Below are positions 7,183 through 14,472 of a stretch of DNA of 18,508 nt, piece by piece (position 1 is the first letter of the stretch; the number at the start of each line of letters is the position of its first letter). The stretch comes from Synergistota bacterium (GTDB lineage: Bacteria; Synergistota; JAGHAJ01): contig JAGHAJ010000125.1 of NCBI GenBank assembly GCA_021161545.1, positions 1-18,508 of the forward strand. The letters run 5' to 3'. The notes beneath the pieces were generated by a model. It had not been told where the DNA came from. It was given only the letters and a program-made list of their open reading frames with translations, and did no database searches. Made by a program: the position numbers and the translations under genes.

Positions 7183-7596
7183 ATGAAGGTTAGTGGTGTT
7201 AAGAGGTATCCAGTATGGGTGCCTCTTATGTGGACAGGAATCTCAGTGATGCTAATGGTAGGGGCTTTCCTGAAGAGGGAGCCCCTACTTGCGGTTATAG
7301 GTATAATGGGTATGTTTATAGGGACGAGTAGGTCCACCTATGAGCTTGTTGATGAGGGCCTGGTTGTAACGCACAGGTATTTTGAGGTGTTGAAGCTGAA
7401 GAGCTTCTACCCTTTCGACGACTTAAAGTACTTATCGGTTTATCCCTATAGAAAAGATGGCTTATTTGTGGTTGAGATGTGGTGGAAAGGCTTTAGGGGA
7501 AGAAAAATACTGTTACCCAAAAGTGAAGCAGATAAACTTGCTGAAAGATTGGGTGATAAGGTTACCATGCATAACGGTGTGGTGCTTAGAGGGTAA
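7183..7596 (+). CDS. Small membrane protein with PH-like domain
   Basis: This is a 137-residue hypothetical protein starting at ATG 7183, 11 nt after the nhaC stop; a TTG two codons earlier is also possible. No strong Shine-Dalgarno is visible, so translation may be coupled to nhaC. Two hydrophobic segments (about 10-28 and 35-50) are followed by a short beta-rich soluble part, with SRSTYELVDEGLVVTHRYF and FYPFDDLKYLSVYPYR. This arrangement, two helices then 'ELVDEGLVV' and 'DLKYLSV', is typical of bacterial PH-domain membrane proteins. Function is unknown; it may act as an accessory to the transporter. Its last 11 bp overlap the end of the convergent protease gene. Confidence 0.7.
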   Translation: MKVSGVKRYPVWVPLMWTGISVMLMVGAFLKREPLLAVIGIMGMFIGTSRSTYELVDEGLVVTHRYFEVLKLKSFYPFDDLKYLSVYPYRKDGLFVVEMWWKGFRGRKILLPKSEADKLAERLGDKVTMHNGVVLRG

Positions 7597-8143
7597 AGAA
7601 CATCAAATTGTAGAGTGTGTGTAGTAGTATTGCTGGCAGTATGCTTTTGAACTCCTCTTTTACATAGCAGAATGCCACAGAAGGTAGGAATGTTAATAAT
7701 GAAAATGTATTTACTCCCCTTGGTATGTGTGCTACTGTGAACATCAAAGATACGGTGCAAAACAGGAGGATACGATTCCTTATCAGCACACTTAGCTGGG
7801 TTTGAATGAGTGAGCGGAAAAATAGCTCCTCTGGTAGTGCTGCTATGAGGAACTGAGAGACTGCAAGTTTCCACGAGAGGGCATAATGTAGGTGTGGAGT
7901 GCACCTTGCTATGTAAACCGCAGGAAAGGCTATTAGTATAAGCGCAATGAGTGTATATGTATTTTTTTTACTCCATCTTCCCATGGATATTCCGTACGTC
8001 CTTAGTTGGTTTTTGGGTAAAGTGAAAATGGGAAGGATATACATAAAGATGGTAGATGCTACTTGACTGAATATGCTTAGCATTAGCAGAGCAAAGTAGT
8101 ATATCAGGATTTTATACAAATCTTTCGAATACATGATTTCCAA
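7586..8143 (-). CDS. CPBP-family intramembrane glutamic endopeptidase
   Basis: This 185-residue multi-helix membrane protein belongs to the CAAX-protease/bacteriocin-processing (CPBP, ABI) family. The three signature motifs are intact: EELFFR (Glu105, Glu106, Arg110), FTVAH (Phe135, His139) and HTLYN (His175, Asn179), in hydrophobic helices. Its substrate is unknown; members cleave prenylated proteins or membrane peptides or serve in bacteriocin immunity. The start is uncertain: TTG 8143 follows AAAGGGG at 8 nt, while ATG 8134 is three codons later. The gene begins inside the last codons of hemW (32-bp overlap), so it is probably translationally coupled. The 3' end overlaps the PH-like gene on the other strand. 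Confidence 0.85.
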   Translation of the reverse strand: MEIMYSKDLYKILIYYFALLMLSIFSQVASTIFMYILPIFTLPKNQLRTYGISMGRWSKKNTYTLIALILIAFPAVYIARCTPHLHYALSWKLAVSQFLIAALPEELFFRSLIQTQLSVLIRNRILLFCTVSLMFTVAHIPRGVNTFSLLTFLPSVAFCYVKEEFKSILPAILLHTLYNLMFFTL

Positions 8144-9215
8144 GCATGATACCCCTTTCTGTTAGCTTTATCTCTTTACCCGTATCTTCCAGCAAACCGA
8201 CCTTTATGAGTTCTGATATCTCCTTTCCAAATACTGTGTAAATGTTTTCTTTGAACCTCTTTTGAAACCTTTTTTTGTTTACCCCTTCTATAAGCCGAAG
8301 TCCCATCATCATCGTCTCTTTTTCTTGTTCTTTTTTGTTTAACCTTATTTGCTCGCTAAAACCTCTGTAATTTTGAAGGTTTGTGCCTCTTGTGAATCGC
8401 CACCCTCTGAAAAACGATGATGCAGAACACCCTATTCCGAGGTAGTATGAGTTTTCCCAGTAGGATAAGTTGTGGATACATCTGTGTTTGGGTTTTGCGA
8501 AGTTGGATATTTCATAGTGTTCATATCCGTGTGATTTGAGATACCCTATAGCCCACTTATACATCTCGAAACCTTCGTCCTCTGCAGGTTTTAGTATCCC
8601 TTTTGATATCATCTTCTGAATGTAGGTACCCTCTTCTATAATCAAGCTGTATAGTGAAAGGTGTGGCGGAGAAAGAGCGACAATGCCTTTTAGGGTTTTC
8701 TTCCATTCTTCCATACTTTGAGTTGGGATGCCGTATATAAGGTCTACATTCCAGCTTTTGAGCCCAGCCTCCTTTAAGTCCTTTAATGTTTTTATTGCGG
8801 TTTTTGAATCATGAAGCCTTCCAAGTATCCTTAATATCCTGTCTGAGAGAGATTGAACACCGACACTTATCCTTGTTATGCCAATTTCTTTGAGTTCAAG
8901 TATTTTGTCTTTACTGAGTGTGATAGGGTTTGCTTCTATGCTTATTTCTGGGTCATTATGAAACTTGAAAGTTTCATAACATGCTTCTACTATCTTTTTT
9001 ATCTCGGATGGTGCATATATGGTAGGTGTTCCTCCTCCTATGTATATGCTCTTTACTCTTGTTTTTATGTTTCTGTATGAGGGTATCTCTTTCAGCAAGA
9101 GTTGAAGGTATCCCTTGCGGATGGAGTTAGGGGCAATTATTGAAAAAAAACTGCAGTAGTTGCATTTACTAATACAGAATGGTATGTGAATGTATATAGA
9201 GAGCAGTCTTCTCAC
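8112..9215 (-). CDS. hemW: HemW-like radical SAM protein (heme chaperone, coproporphyrinogen oxidase-like)
   Basis: The 367-residue radical SAM protein begins near YIHIPFCISKCNYCSF, with the CxxxCxxC cluster ligands Cys14, Cys18 and Cys21. YIGGGTPT (SAM-binding glycine motif) and IEANP follow, and the C-terminal part has a winged-helix-like HemN_C region (GLLEDTGKEIKLTERG). HemW inserts heme into respiratory proteins and is often misannotated as HemN; the CxxxCxxCxF form and length fit HemW. The start is unusual. GTG 9215 overlaps the end of the AGGAGG sequence, leaving no spacer. A CTG at 9206 would be spaced normally. No other heme gene is in the window, so the heme link is by family only. 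Confidence 0.9.
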   Translation of the reverse strand: MRRLLSIYIHIPFCISKCNYCSFFSIIAPNSIRKGYLQLLLKEIPSYRNIKTRVKSIYIGGGTPTIYAPSEIKKIVEACYETFKFHNDPEISIEANPITLSKDKILELKEIGITRISVGVQSLSDRILRILGRLHDSKTAIKTLKDLKEAGLKSWNVDLIYGIPTQSMEEWKKTLKGIVALSPPHLSLYSLIIEEGTYIQKMISKGILKPAEDEGFEMYKWAIGYLKSHGYEHYEISNFAKPKHRCIHNLSYWENSYYLGIGCSASSFFRGWRFTRGTNLQNYRGFSEQIRLNKKEQEKETMMMGLRLIEGVNKKRFQKRFKENIYTVFGKEISELIKVGLLEDTGKEIKLTERGIMLGNHVFERFV

Positions 9216-9225
9216 CTCCTATGGT

Positions 9226-9254
9226 ATGGTAAATGTAGATGTGACGGTTGTCAA
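9226..9254 (-). promoter_or_regulatory. Promoter of hemW
   Basis: On the minus strand TTGACA (9249-9254) and TACCAT (9226-9231) are 17 bp apart. The transcription start would lie near 9219, giving an extremely short leader that begins about at the GGAGG motif. Confidence 0.6.
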
Positions 9255-9274
9255 GGATTAAGAATGGTTTATGC

Positions 9275-9301
9275 TAAATTTTCTGGGTTTAATGCCGAAT
9301 A
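9275..9301 (+). promoter_or_regulatory. Sigma-28 (FliA)-type promoter upstream of flagellin
   Basis: TAAA (9275-9278), exactly 15 nt, then GCCGAATA (9294-9301) closely matches the flagellar sigma-28 consensus TAAA-N15-GCCGATAA. It lies about 100 bp before the flagellin start, in the correct orientation. It implies a working flagellar or chemotaxis regulon elsewhere in the genome. Confidence 0.75.
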
Positions 9302-9324
9302 TAGGTAAAGAGGATAAAAAATAC

Positions 9325-9352
9325 TTGCTATATAGCAGGTGAGTGGTATAAT
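9325..9352 (+). promoter_or_regulatory. Second, sigma-70-type promoter of the flagellin gene
   Basis: TTGCTA (9325-9330), a 16-bp spacer and a perfect TATAAT (9347-9352) lie downstream of the sigma-28 site. The predicted start is near 9359. It would allow flagellin expression independent of the flagellar sigma factor. Confidence 0.55.
9326..9337. repeat. 12-bp perfect palindrome on the -35 box
   Basis: TGCTATATAGCA equals its own reverse complement and overlaps the -35 element of the second flagellin promoter. It is a candidate repressor site. Confidence 0.4.
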
Positions 9353-9400
9353 AAGAGATGAGGAGGCATTTATCCTTTTTCCACGGAGGGGGTGGTTAGA

Positions 9401-10141
9401 GTGATAATGAAAGTAGGATGGGGAGGTACCAAGGATAGGTACTCCAATAAGCTGGAAGACCTCCAACGGAAAATAAGAAAAAACATTGAGAAGATATCCT
9501 CTGGTATGAAGATTAACTCTGCTGCTGATAACCCTGCAGGGCTTGCCATAAGTGAAAAGATGCGAATGCTCATAAATCAATACACGAGGGAGGTTCAGAA
9601 CTATCAAGATTATGTATCCCGTAATCAGACTGCGGATGCAGCTCTTGAAGGGATACAGGATAGTCTGCAGAGGATGAGGGAGCTCAGCGTTCAGATGGCA
9701 AATGGTACGCTGGAGGATTCGGATAAGGAAGCAATTAGAACGGAGCTTTCACAGCTTGAGCAGGAAATAAACAGGACTGCGGAGGCTACCGAGTTTAACG
9801 GTCAGAAGATAATAAGTGATATGAATGCATCAGCTTTGGGTGTTGAGGGTATTGCCAGTGCTCCACCAGAGGAGGCTATAAGGGTTGTTGGTAATGCCAT
9901 AAATACGGTTTCTTCCAGGAGGAATGATATAGGTGCAGAGACAAACCGTTATATTAGCCATATAAACAACCTTACTACTGCACTTGAAAACATTATGTCG
10001 GCTGAAAATACGATAAGGGGAACGGATATTGCAAAGGAGATTATGAACCTGACTACCAACAAGATTTTGACTGAGAGTACCCTCATGTCTATGTCTCATG
10101 CAAATCTGTCCGCGAAGAATGTCTTAAACTTATTTAAGTAG
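9401..10141 (+). CDS. Short flagellin (D0/D1 only)
   Basis: This is a flagellar filament-type protein. The start was set at GTG 9401, 5 nt after GGGGGTGG (9388-9395); GTG 9392 lies inside that site. The 246-residue product has the flagellin N-domain, with KISSGMKINSAADNPAGLAI, EKMRM, SLQRMRELSVQMANGTL and TEFNGQKI, and the C-domain, with NTVSSRRNDIGAETNR, NNLTTALENIMSAENTIRGT and DIAKEIMNLTTNKIL. Almost nothing lies between them, so the variable D2/D3 part is absent. The extreme N-terminus (VGWGGTKDRYSNKLEDLQRK) is strongly charged, whereas normal flagellins begin MxINxNxxAL with an apolar D0 helix. No other flagellar gene is near. It may be a minor filament or junction subunit, or a divergent major flagellin. 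Its TAG stop overlaps the ribosome site of the next gene. Confidence 0.88.
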   Translation: MIMKVGWGGTKDRYSNKLEDLQRKIRKNIEKISSGMKINSAADNPAGLAISEKMRMLINQYTREVQNYQDYVSRNQTADAALEGIQDSLQRMRELSVQMANGTLEDSDKEAIRTELSQLEQEINRTAEATEFNGQKIISDMNASALGVEGIASAPPEEAIRVVGNAINTVSSRRNDIGAETNRYISHINNLTTALENIMSAENTIRGTDIAKEIMNLTTNKILTESTLMSMSHANLSAKNVLNLFK

Positions 10142-10151
10142 GAGGGATTGT

Positions 10152-10427
10152 GTGGGATTTCTGGATAAGGTTGTAAAGGCTGCTACAGAGGCAGGAGGAA
10201 AGGTTGCTGAAACTTCTAAGAGTGTAGCAAAAAGCACACAGATAAAGATTGCTATTTCTGGTCTCAAATCGAAGAGGGAGAAGATATTTAGAGAAATAGG
10301 AGAAAGGGCATATATGCTCTTCAAAGAAGGCAAGATAGAAGACTCTATAATAAAGACGCTTGCACAGGAAGTGGATGAAATAAATGCCGAGATAGAGCAG
10401 AAAGAGGCAGGGCTTAAGGAAAGTTGA
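10152..10427 (+). CDS. Small helical protein of unknown function
   Basis: This is a 91-residue protein starting at GTG, 5 nt after GGAGGG, which itself overlaps the flagellin stop codon. The two genes are therefore very likely co-transcribed and coupled. The sequence is all-helical and charged: an amphipathic Ala/Lys/Ser segment (GFLDKVVKAATEAGGKVAE), then KREKIFREIGERAYMLFKEGK and a coiled-coil-like end (EVDEINAEIEQKEAGL). It resembles the N-terminal part of a common group of small bacterial proteins that end in a zinc ribbon, but the cysteines are missing and it contains none. Function is unknown. The last 14 bp overlap the convergent tatD gene. Confidence 0.75.
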   Translation: MGFLDKVVKAATEAGGKVAETSKSVAKSTQIKIAISGLKSKREKIFREIGERAYMLFKEGKIEDSIIKTLAQEVDEINAEIEQKEAGLKES

Positions 10428-11181
10428 ACAGGTTGCGAGTGTTGTGCGATGTGTGTAGGGCTACCTCCTCGAGGGGTAGCTCTTTTATTTTTGCCACGGC
10501 ATCTGCAATGTATGGAAGATAGGATGGTTCGTTTCTTTTTCCTCTGTAGGGATGAGGTGTAAGATAAGGCGCATCTGTTTCTATGAGGATGTCTTTTATC
10601 TTTATGCCTTTGACAACTTCTTTTAAAGTTTTTGCTTTCCTGAATGTTACTGCTCCTGAGATGGATATGTAAAACTTCAACTCTGTGTACAACTTTGCCA
10701 TCTTAAGTGTTCCAGAGAAACAGTGCATTACACCCTTTATGTCTTTAGCATACTCCTTGACTATATCGAATGTGTCAGGTTCTGCTTCCCTGCTATGTAT
10801 AACGACAGGGAGATTTAGCTTTCTGGCAAGTTTGAGCTGTTTGATGAATATCTCTTTTTGTTTTTCTATGGGTGAGAATATATGATAGTAATCGAGCCCT
10901 GTTTCACCTATTCCAACAACTTTTGGGTGCTCTGTGAGCTTTTCTATCTCAGCGAGCTCCCTATCACCAGCATTTTTTGATTCTTCCGGATGAATACCAA
11001 CGGTGGCATAAACGCAGTTATATTTCTCTGCCATCTCTATTGCCTTTTTGCTGGATTTTACATCGTACCCAATGACTACACAGTATTCTACCCCGTTATC
11101 TCGAGACCTTTTTATGACCTCCTCTATGTCTTTGTCAAATGCAGGGTCATTTAAGTGGCAATGACTGTCTATAAGCTTCAT
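10414..11181 (-). CDS. tatD: TatD-family metal-dependent DNase
   Basis: This is a TIM-barrel metallohydrolase of the amidohydrolase superfamily; TatD proteins have 3'-5' exonuclease and DNA-repair activity and may edit D-aminoacyl or other substrates. At 255 residues it is standard length. Metal ligands are visible: HxH (His7, His9), Glu93 in GIGETGLDYY, His129 in PVVIHSRE, His153 in VMHCFSG and Asp203 in LIETDAPYLTPHPYRG. The ATG overlaps the metG stop (ATGA), so the two are coupled; metG-tatD order is common in bacteria. It is the last gene of the pgsA operon and no terminator follows. Confidence 0.95.
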   Translation of the reverse strand: MKLIDSHCHLNDPAFDKDIEEVIKRSRDNGVEYCVVIGYDVKSSKKAIEMAEKYNCVYATVGIHPEESKNAGDRELAEIEKLTEHPKVVGIGETGLDYYHIFSPIEKQKEIFIKQLKLARKLNLPVVIHSREAEPDTFDIVKEYAKDIKGVMHCFSGTLKMAKLYTELKFYISISGAVTFRKAKTLKEVVKGIKIKDILIETDAPYLTPHPYRGKRNEPSYLPYIADAVAKIKELPLEEVALHTSHNTRNLFNFP

Positions 11182-13073
11182 CTTATCTCTGATCCAGATG
11201 CTATTTCTCTATCTGTGGTGAGTAGTGCAAGCTCCTCACCGGTTTCTGCTGCCAACAGCATACCTTGTGATTCTACCCCTCTTATCTTTGCAGGTTGCAG
11301 ATTTGCAACTATTATGATCCTTTTACCTACGAGCTCCTCTGGTTTGTAATACTTTGCAATACCTGCAACAAGAGACCTAATTTCTTCTCCCACCTCTATC
11401 TTCAGTTTGAGAAGCTTGTCGGTCTTAGGTATCCTTTCTGCCTCTATAACCTTTGCGACTTTCAGTTTTATTCGCCTGAACTCTTCTATAGATATGTATT
11501 CTTTTTCTTCCACTTTCTTCTCCTCCTTTCCCTTTACACCAATGGGCTCTTTTTTCTCTATGCGAGGAAATAGGATTCTTCCACGTCTCACAGGATGGGG
11601 TTTGTAATTGCCCCAGTTAAATAGTTCGTCAAACTTAGCACTTTTTATGTTTTCATCTATCCCAATCTGGTGCCATATCTCTTGTGCGGATGATGGTATA
11701 AACGGGTATACCATAATTGCAATACTTCTTAGGGATTCAAGCAAATTGTAAAGCACGATGGAGAGTTCGTTGTACTTCTTTTCCCTTCCAAGGATCCATG
11801 GCGCAGTTTCGTCTATGTATTTATTACACCTTCTAATGAATGTCCATATTTCCTCGAGTGCCCTGTAAAAGTCAAATTCATCCATGTATTTTTTTACCTT
11901 TGGTGTGATTTCTTTCAGCATGTTGTGCAGTTTTAAGTCTGATGTGGCTGGTGTATCGGATGGAATCTGTCCTTTAAAGTACTTTTCTACCATTGTTACC
12001 GTTCTACTTAGGAGGTTGCCAAGGTCATTTGCGAGGTCTGAGTTTATCCTGTTTTCTATTGCTTTCGTGGAGAAATCCCCATCAAGCCCGAAGGGGACTT
12101 CCCGAAGGAGGAAAAATCTGAACTGGTCTACACCATATCTCTCTATCATGGCAAATGGGTCTATGACGTTGCCTTTTGATTTAGACATCTTTTCCCCTTC
12201 TGATGTCCACCATCCATGTGCAAATACCATCTTTGGGGGTTTTAGTCCTGCTGCTATTAACATTGCTGGCCATATTACTGCGTGAAACCTCAGTATATCC
12301 TTTCCAACGAGATGATATGCATTTTCCCAATAGTGTTTGAATCTATCTTCATCGCTGCTCCATCCAGCTACAGTTATGTAGTTTATAAGCGCATCAAACC
12401 ACACATATATCACGTGTTTTGGGTCTCCAGGGAGTGGTATTCCCCACTCGAATGTAGTCCTTGATATACTCTGATCTTTGAGGCCCTGTTTTATAAAACT
12501 TACTATTTCGTTGTGTCTTGACTGTGGCAAGATGCGCATTTTGCCTTCTTCTATTGCCTGAAGCAAGCTTTCTTGATACTTAGACATCCTGAAAAAGTAG
12601 CTTTCCTCTTTCAGTTTTTCGGTTGGTCTGCCACACTGGGGGCATCTGTGTCCTTCAAGTAGCTGGCTCTCTGGCCAGAATGTCTCACATGGCGTACAAT
12701 ACCATCCTTCATACATACCTTTGTATATATCTCCATTTTCCTGCAGTTTTTTGAAGAATTTCTGGACAACCTTGATGTGCCTTTCTTCTGTTGTTCTTAT
12801 GAAATCGTCATATTCTATGTTCAGCCTTTTCCATAATCTCAGGAAGTTGCTTACTACTTTGTTGGCAAGCTCTAAAGGTATGAGTCCCTTTTCTTCTGCG
12901 CTTTTCTGTATTTTTTGTCCGTGTTCATCTGTGCCTGTGGAAAACAAGACATCAAAGCCAGATAGTTTCTTGTATCTTGCTATTACATCTGCTGCGACCG
13001 TGGTATATGCATGCCCTATGTGTGGCGTGTCGTTGACATAATATATGGGTGTAGTTATGAAAAACGATTTCAT
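11178..13073 (-). CDS. metG: Methionyl-tRNA synthetase
   Basis: It charges tRNA-Met with methionine in the cytoplasm. The 631-residue class-I synthetase has HIGH at 18-21 (TPHIGHAY) and KMSKS at 295-299. A single-knuckle zinc domain has Cys126, Cys129, Cys144 and Cys147 (YCTPC, RCPQC), all present. An alpha-helical anticodon-binding domain spans about 340-500. A lysine/glutamate-rich linker leads to a C-terminal tRNA-binding OB-fold domain (about 525-631, with KLKVAKVIEAERIP and AGIAKYYKPEELVGK), which dimerises the enzyme. The ATG lies 2 nt after the rsmI stop, with GGGGG upstream. Confidence 0.98.
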   Translation of the reverse strand: MKSFFITTPIYYVNDTPHIGHAYTTVAADVIARYKKLSGFDVLFSTGTDEHGQKIQKSAEEKGLIPLELANKVVSNFLRLWKRLNIEYDDFIRTTEERHIKVVQKFFKKLQENGDIYKGMYEGWYCTPCETFWPESQLLEGHRCPQCGRPTEKLKEESYFFRMSKYQESLLQAIEEGKMRILPQSRHNEIVSFIKQGLKDQSISRTTFEWGIPLPGDPKHVIYVWFDALINYITVAGWSSDEDRFKHYWENAYHLVGKDILRFHAVIWPAMLIAAGLKPPKMVFAHGWWTSEGEKMSKSKGNVIDPFAMIERYGVDQFRFFLLREVPFGLDGDFSTKAIENRINSDLANDLGNLLSRTVTMVEKYFKGQIPSDTPATSDLKLHNMLKEITPKVKKYMDEFDFYRALEEIWTFIRRCNKYIDETAPWILGREKKYNELSIVLYNLLESLRSIAIMVYPFIPSSAQEIWHQIGIDENIKSAKFDELFNWGNYKPHPVRRGRILFPRIEKKEPIGVKGKEEKKVEEKEYISIEEFRRIKLKVAKVIEAERIPKTDKLLKLKIEVGEEIRSLVAGIAKYYKPEELVGKRIIIVANLQPAKIRGVESQGMLLAAETGEELALLTTDREIASGSEIR

Positions 13074-13075
13074 GA

Positions 13076-13885
13076 TTATTCCCCCTTCAGGATTTTATAT
13101 ACCTCGTTTGGTTTTTTGCCATATATTATTGCTATTCTCTTTGCTATTTCTTTTTCTCTTAGGCCTTTTTTAACTTCTCTTACAAGCGATACCACCTTTT
13201 TGAACTCCTCTGGCTCTCTTTCCTGGTTTAGTAGGGTTAGCGTAAACTCCCCTTTTATCTCTGAAGTGCTTATCTTTAATATTATATCACTTATCTTACC
13301 TCTTATTGTGTACTCAAATTGCTTTGTTATCTCCTTTGAGAGGGATACTTCAATATCCCCGATAGTTTCCATGATAGTTGATAGCTCTTCTGAAAGTCGG
13401 TGTGGTGATATATAAATTACTACGGGGTGGTGTATTTCTGATATTGTTTTCAGTGCTTTTACTTTTTTGCCTTTCTTCTTCGGCAGGAATCCCCAAAATG
13501 TAAAAGGTTGGGGTGGAAACCCAGAGAGTAAGAGGGCAGGTATTATTGCTGTTGCACCCGGAAGAACTGTGAATTTTACTTCTTCTTCGATACACGCTTT
13601 TAGCAGAATATATCCCGGATCTGAGATTGCAGGTGTTCCGGCTTCGCTTAGAAGTGCAATTTCTCTTCCGTCCTTCAGCATTTCTATGATTCTTTTGAGC
13701 TGTTTTCTCTCACTAAACTTGTGATAGCTTATAAGCCCTTTGTTGTGTATGTTGTAGTATGTAAGTATCTTTCTTGTACTTCTTGTGTCTTCTGATAGGA
13801 TTATATCTACTAATTTTAGGACGTTTAATACCCTTAGGGTTATGTCTTCTAAGTTTCCTATGGGTGTAGGACAAACATATAGCAT
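13076..13885 (-). CDS. rsmI: 16S rRNA 2'-O-ribose C1402 methyltransferase
   Basis: This is a SAM-dependent methyltransferase of the tetrapyrrole-methylase fold that methylates the ribose of C1402 in the decoding centre. The 269 residues show the N-terminal CPTPIGNLEDITLRVL, LSEDTRSTRKIL, SYHKFSE, LLSEAGTPAISDPG and LPGATAIIPALLLSG motifs, all in the family order. The SEAGTP motif has Glu where many members have Asp. A helical C-terminal region (about 225-269, with KGLREKEIAKRIAIIYG) follows. The gene begins 2 nt after the DJ-1-like gene with a weak ribosome site, so it is probably coupled. Confidence 0.96.
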   Translation of the reverse strand: MLYVCPTPIGNLEDITLRVLNVLKLVDIILSEDTRSTRKILTYYNIHNKGLISYHKFSERKQLKRIIEMLKDGREIALLSEAGTPAISDPGYILLKACIEEEVKFTVLPGATAIIPALLLSGFPPQPFTFWGFLPKKKGKKVKALKTISEIHHPVVIYISPHRLSEELSTIMETIGDIEVSLSKEITKQFEYTIRGKISDIILKISTSEIKGEFTLTLLNQEREPEEFKKVVSLVREVKKGLREKEIAKRIAIIYGKKPNEVYKILKGE

Positions 13886-13887
13886 AG

Positions 13888-14472
13888 CTACTTCTTTTCT
13901 TCTTTTGTGAGCATATCCATGAGTTTTGTGAGAAAAGCAGGTAATGCTTGATAGCTGCTTGCTGTTATGATGTTTCCGTCTATCACCATTGGAGTTCCCT
14001 GGTATATTGCACCTGCTTCTATTAGTTTTTTATAGCCGGTTGCCCATACGGTTGCTTTCCTACCGGAAAGTATGCCTGCTTCCGCGAGTATCAGTGGAGC
14101 ATCGTATATTGCACCTATTATCTTACCTGCACTGTTCATGTCTGCAACAGCCTTGAGTATTATACTTTCTTTTGTAGTTTCGTGGGGAGAGTTGAGTATT
14201 ATTAATGCCTTGTAGTCTGTACTCTTTATATCCTTTAACAATTTGCTTGTAAATATAGTATCTCCCGTGTCTGTTTCTATTTCTGCTGTTGAGGAGCTGA
14301 TAACCACTTGAAACAGCTTTCTTTCAAGGTAATTGGATGTGATATGGTATACATTGTTTTTGATGCCGTTAAACATCACGAGTAAGACCTTCTGCTTGCT
14401 GTAGGCGGGTACTGATATTAATAATAATAGAATGACTGAGATTACCACTAAATAGCCACTTTTTTCACGCAT
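13888..14472 (-). CDS. Secreted DJ-1/PfpI-like protein without the catalytic cysteine
   Basis: The protein has 194 residues. An N-terminal signal peptide (about 1-25, hydrophobic core ending VPAYS) precedes a class-I glutamine-amidotransferase-like domain. The domain shows the DJ-1/PfpI pattern: KVLLVMFNG start, YKALIILNSPHE, IIGAIYDAPLILAEAGILSGRKAT (quoted here only in part as motif 119-141), and IDGNIITASS near the end. In active members the nucleophile elbow reads AxCHGP; here Tyr123-Asp124 replace Cys-His, and the N-terminal Glu is not evident. Proteolytic, glyoxalase or deglycase activity is therefore unlikely. It may be a binding protein of the cell envelope. It abuts pgsA with no gap (TAAATG) and precedes rsmI by 2 nt. 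Confidence 0.82.
   Translation of the reverse strand: MREKSGYLVVISVILLLLISVPAYSKQKVLLVMFNGIKNNVYHITSNYLERKLFQVVISSSTAEIETDTGDTIFTSKLLKDIKSTDYKALIILNSPHETTKESIILKAVADMNSAGKIIGAIYDAPLILAEAGILSGRKATVWATGYKKLIEAGAIYQGTPMVIDGNIITASSYQALPAFLTKLMDMLTKEEKK

Noticed and set aside
9358-9399. Short leader-peptide-like frame (MRRHLSFFHGGGG) before flagellin
   Set aside because: Its second half is simply the G-rich ribosome site of the flagellin, it has no ribosome site of its own, and no attenuator hairpin follows.
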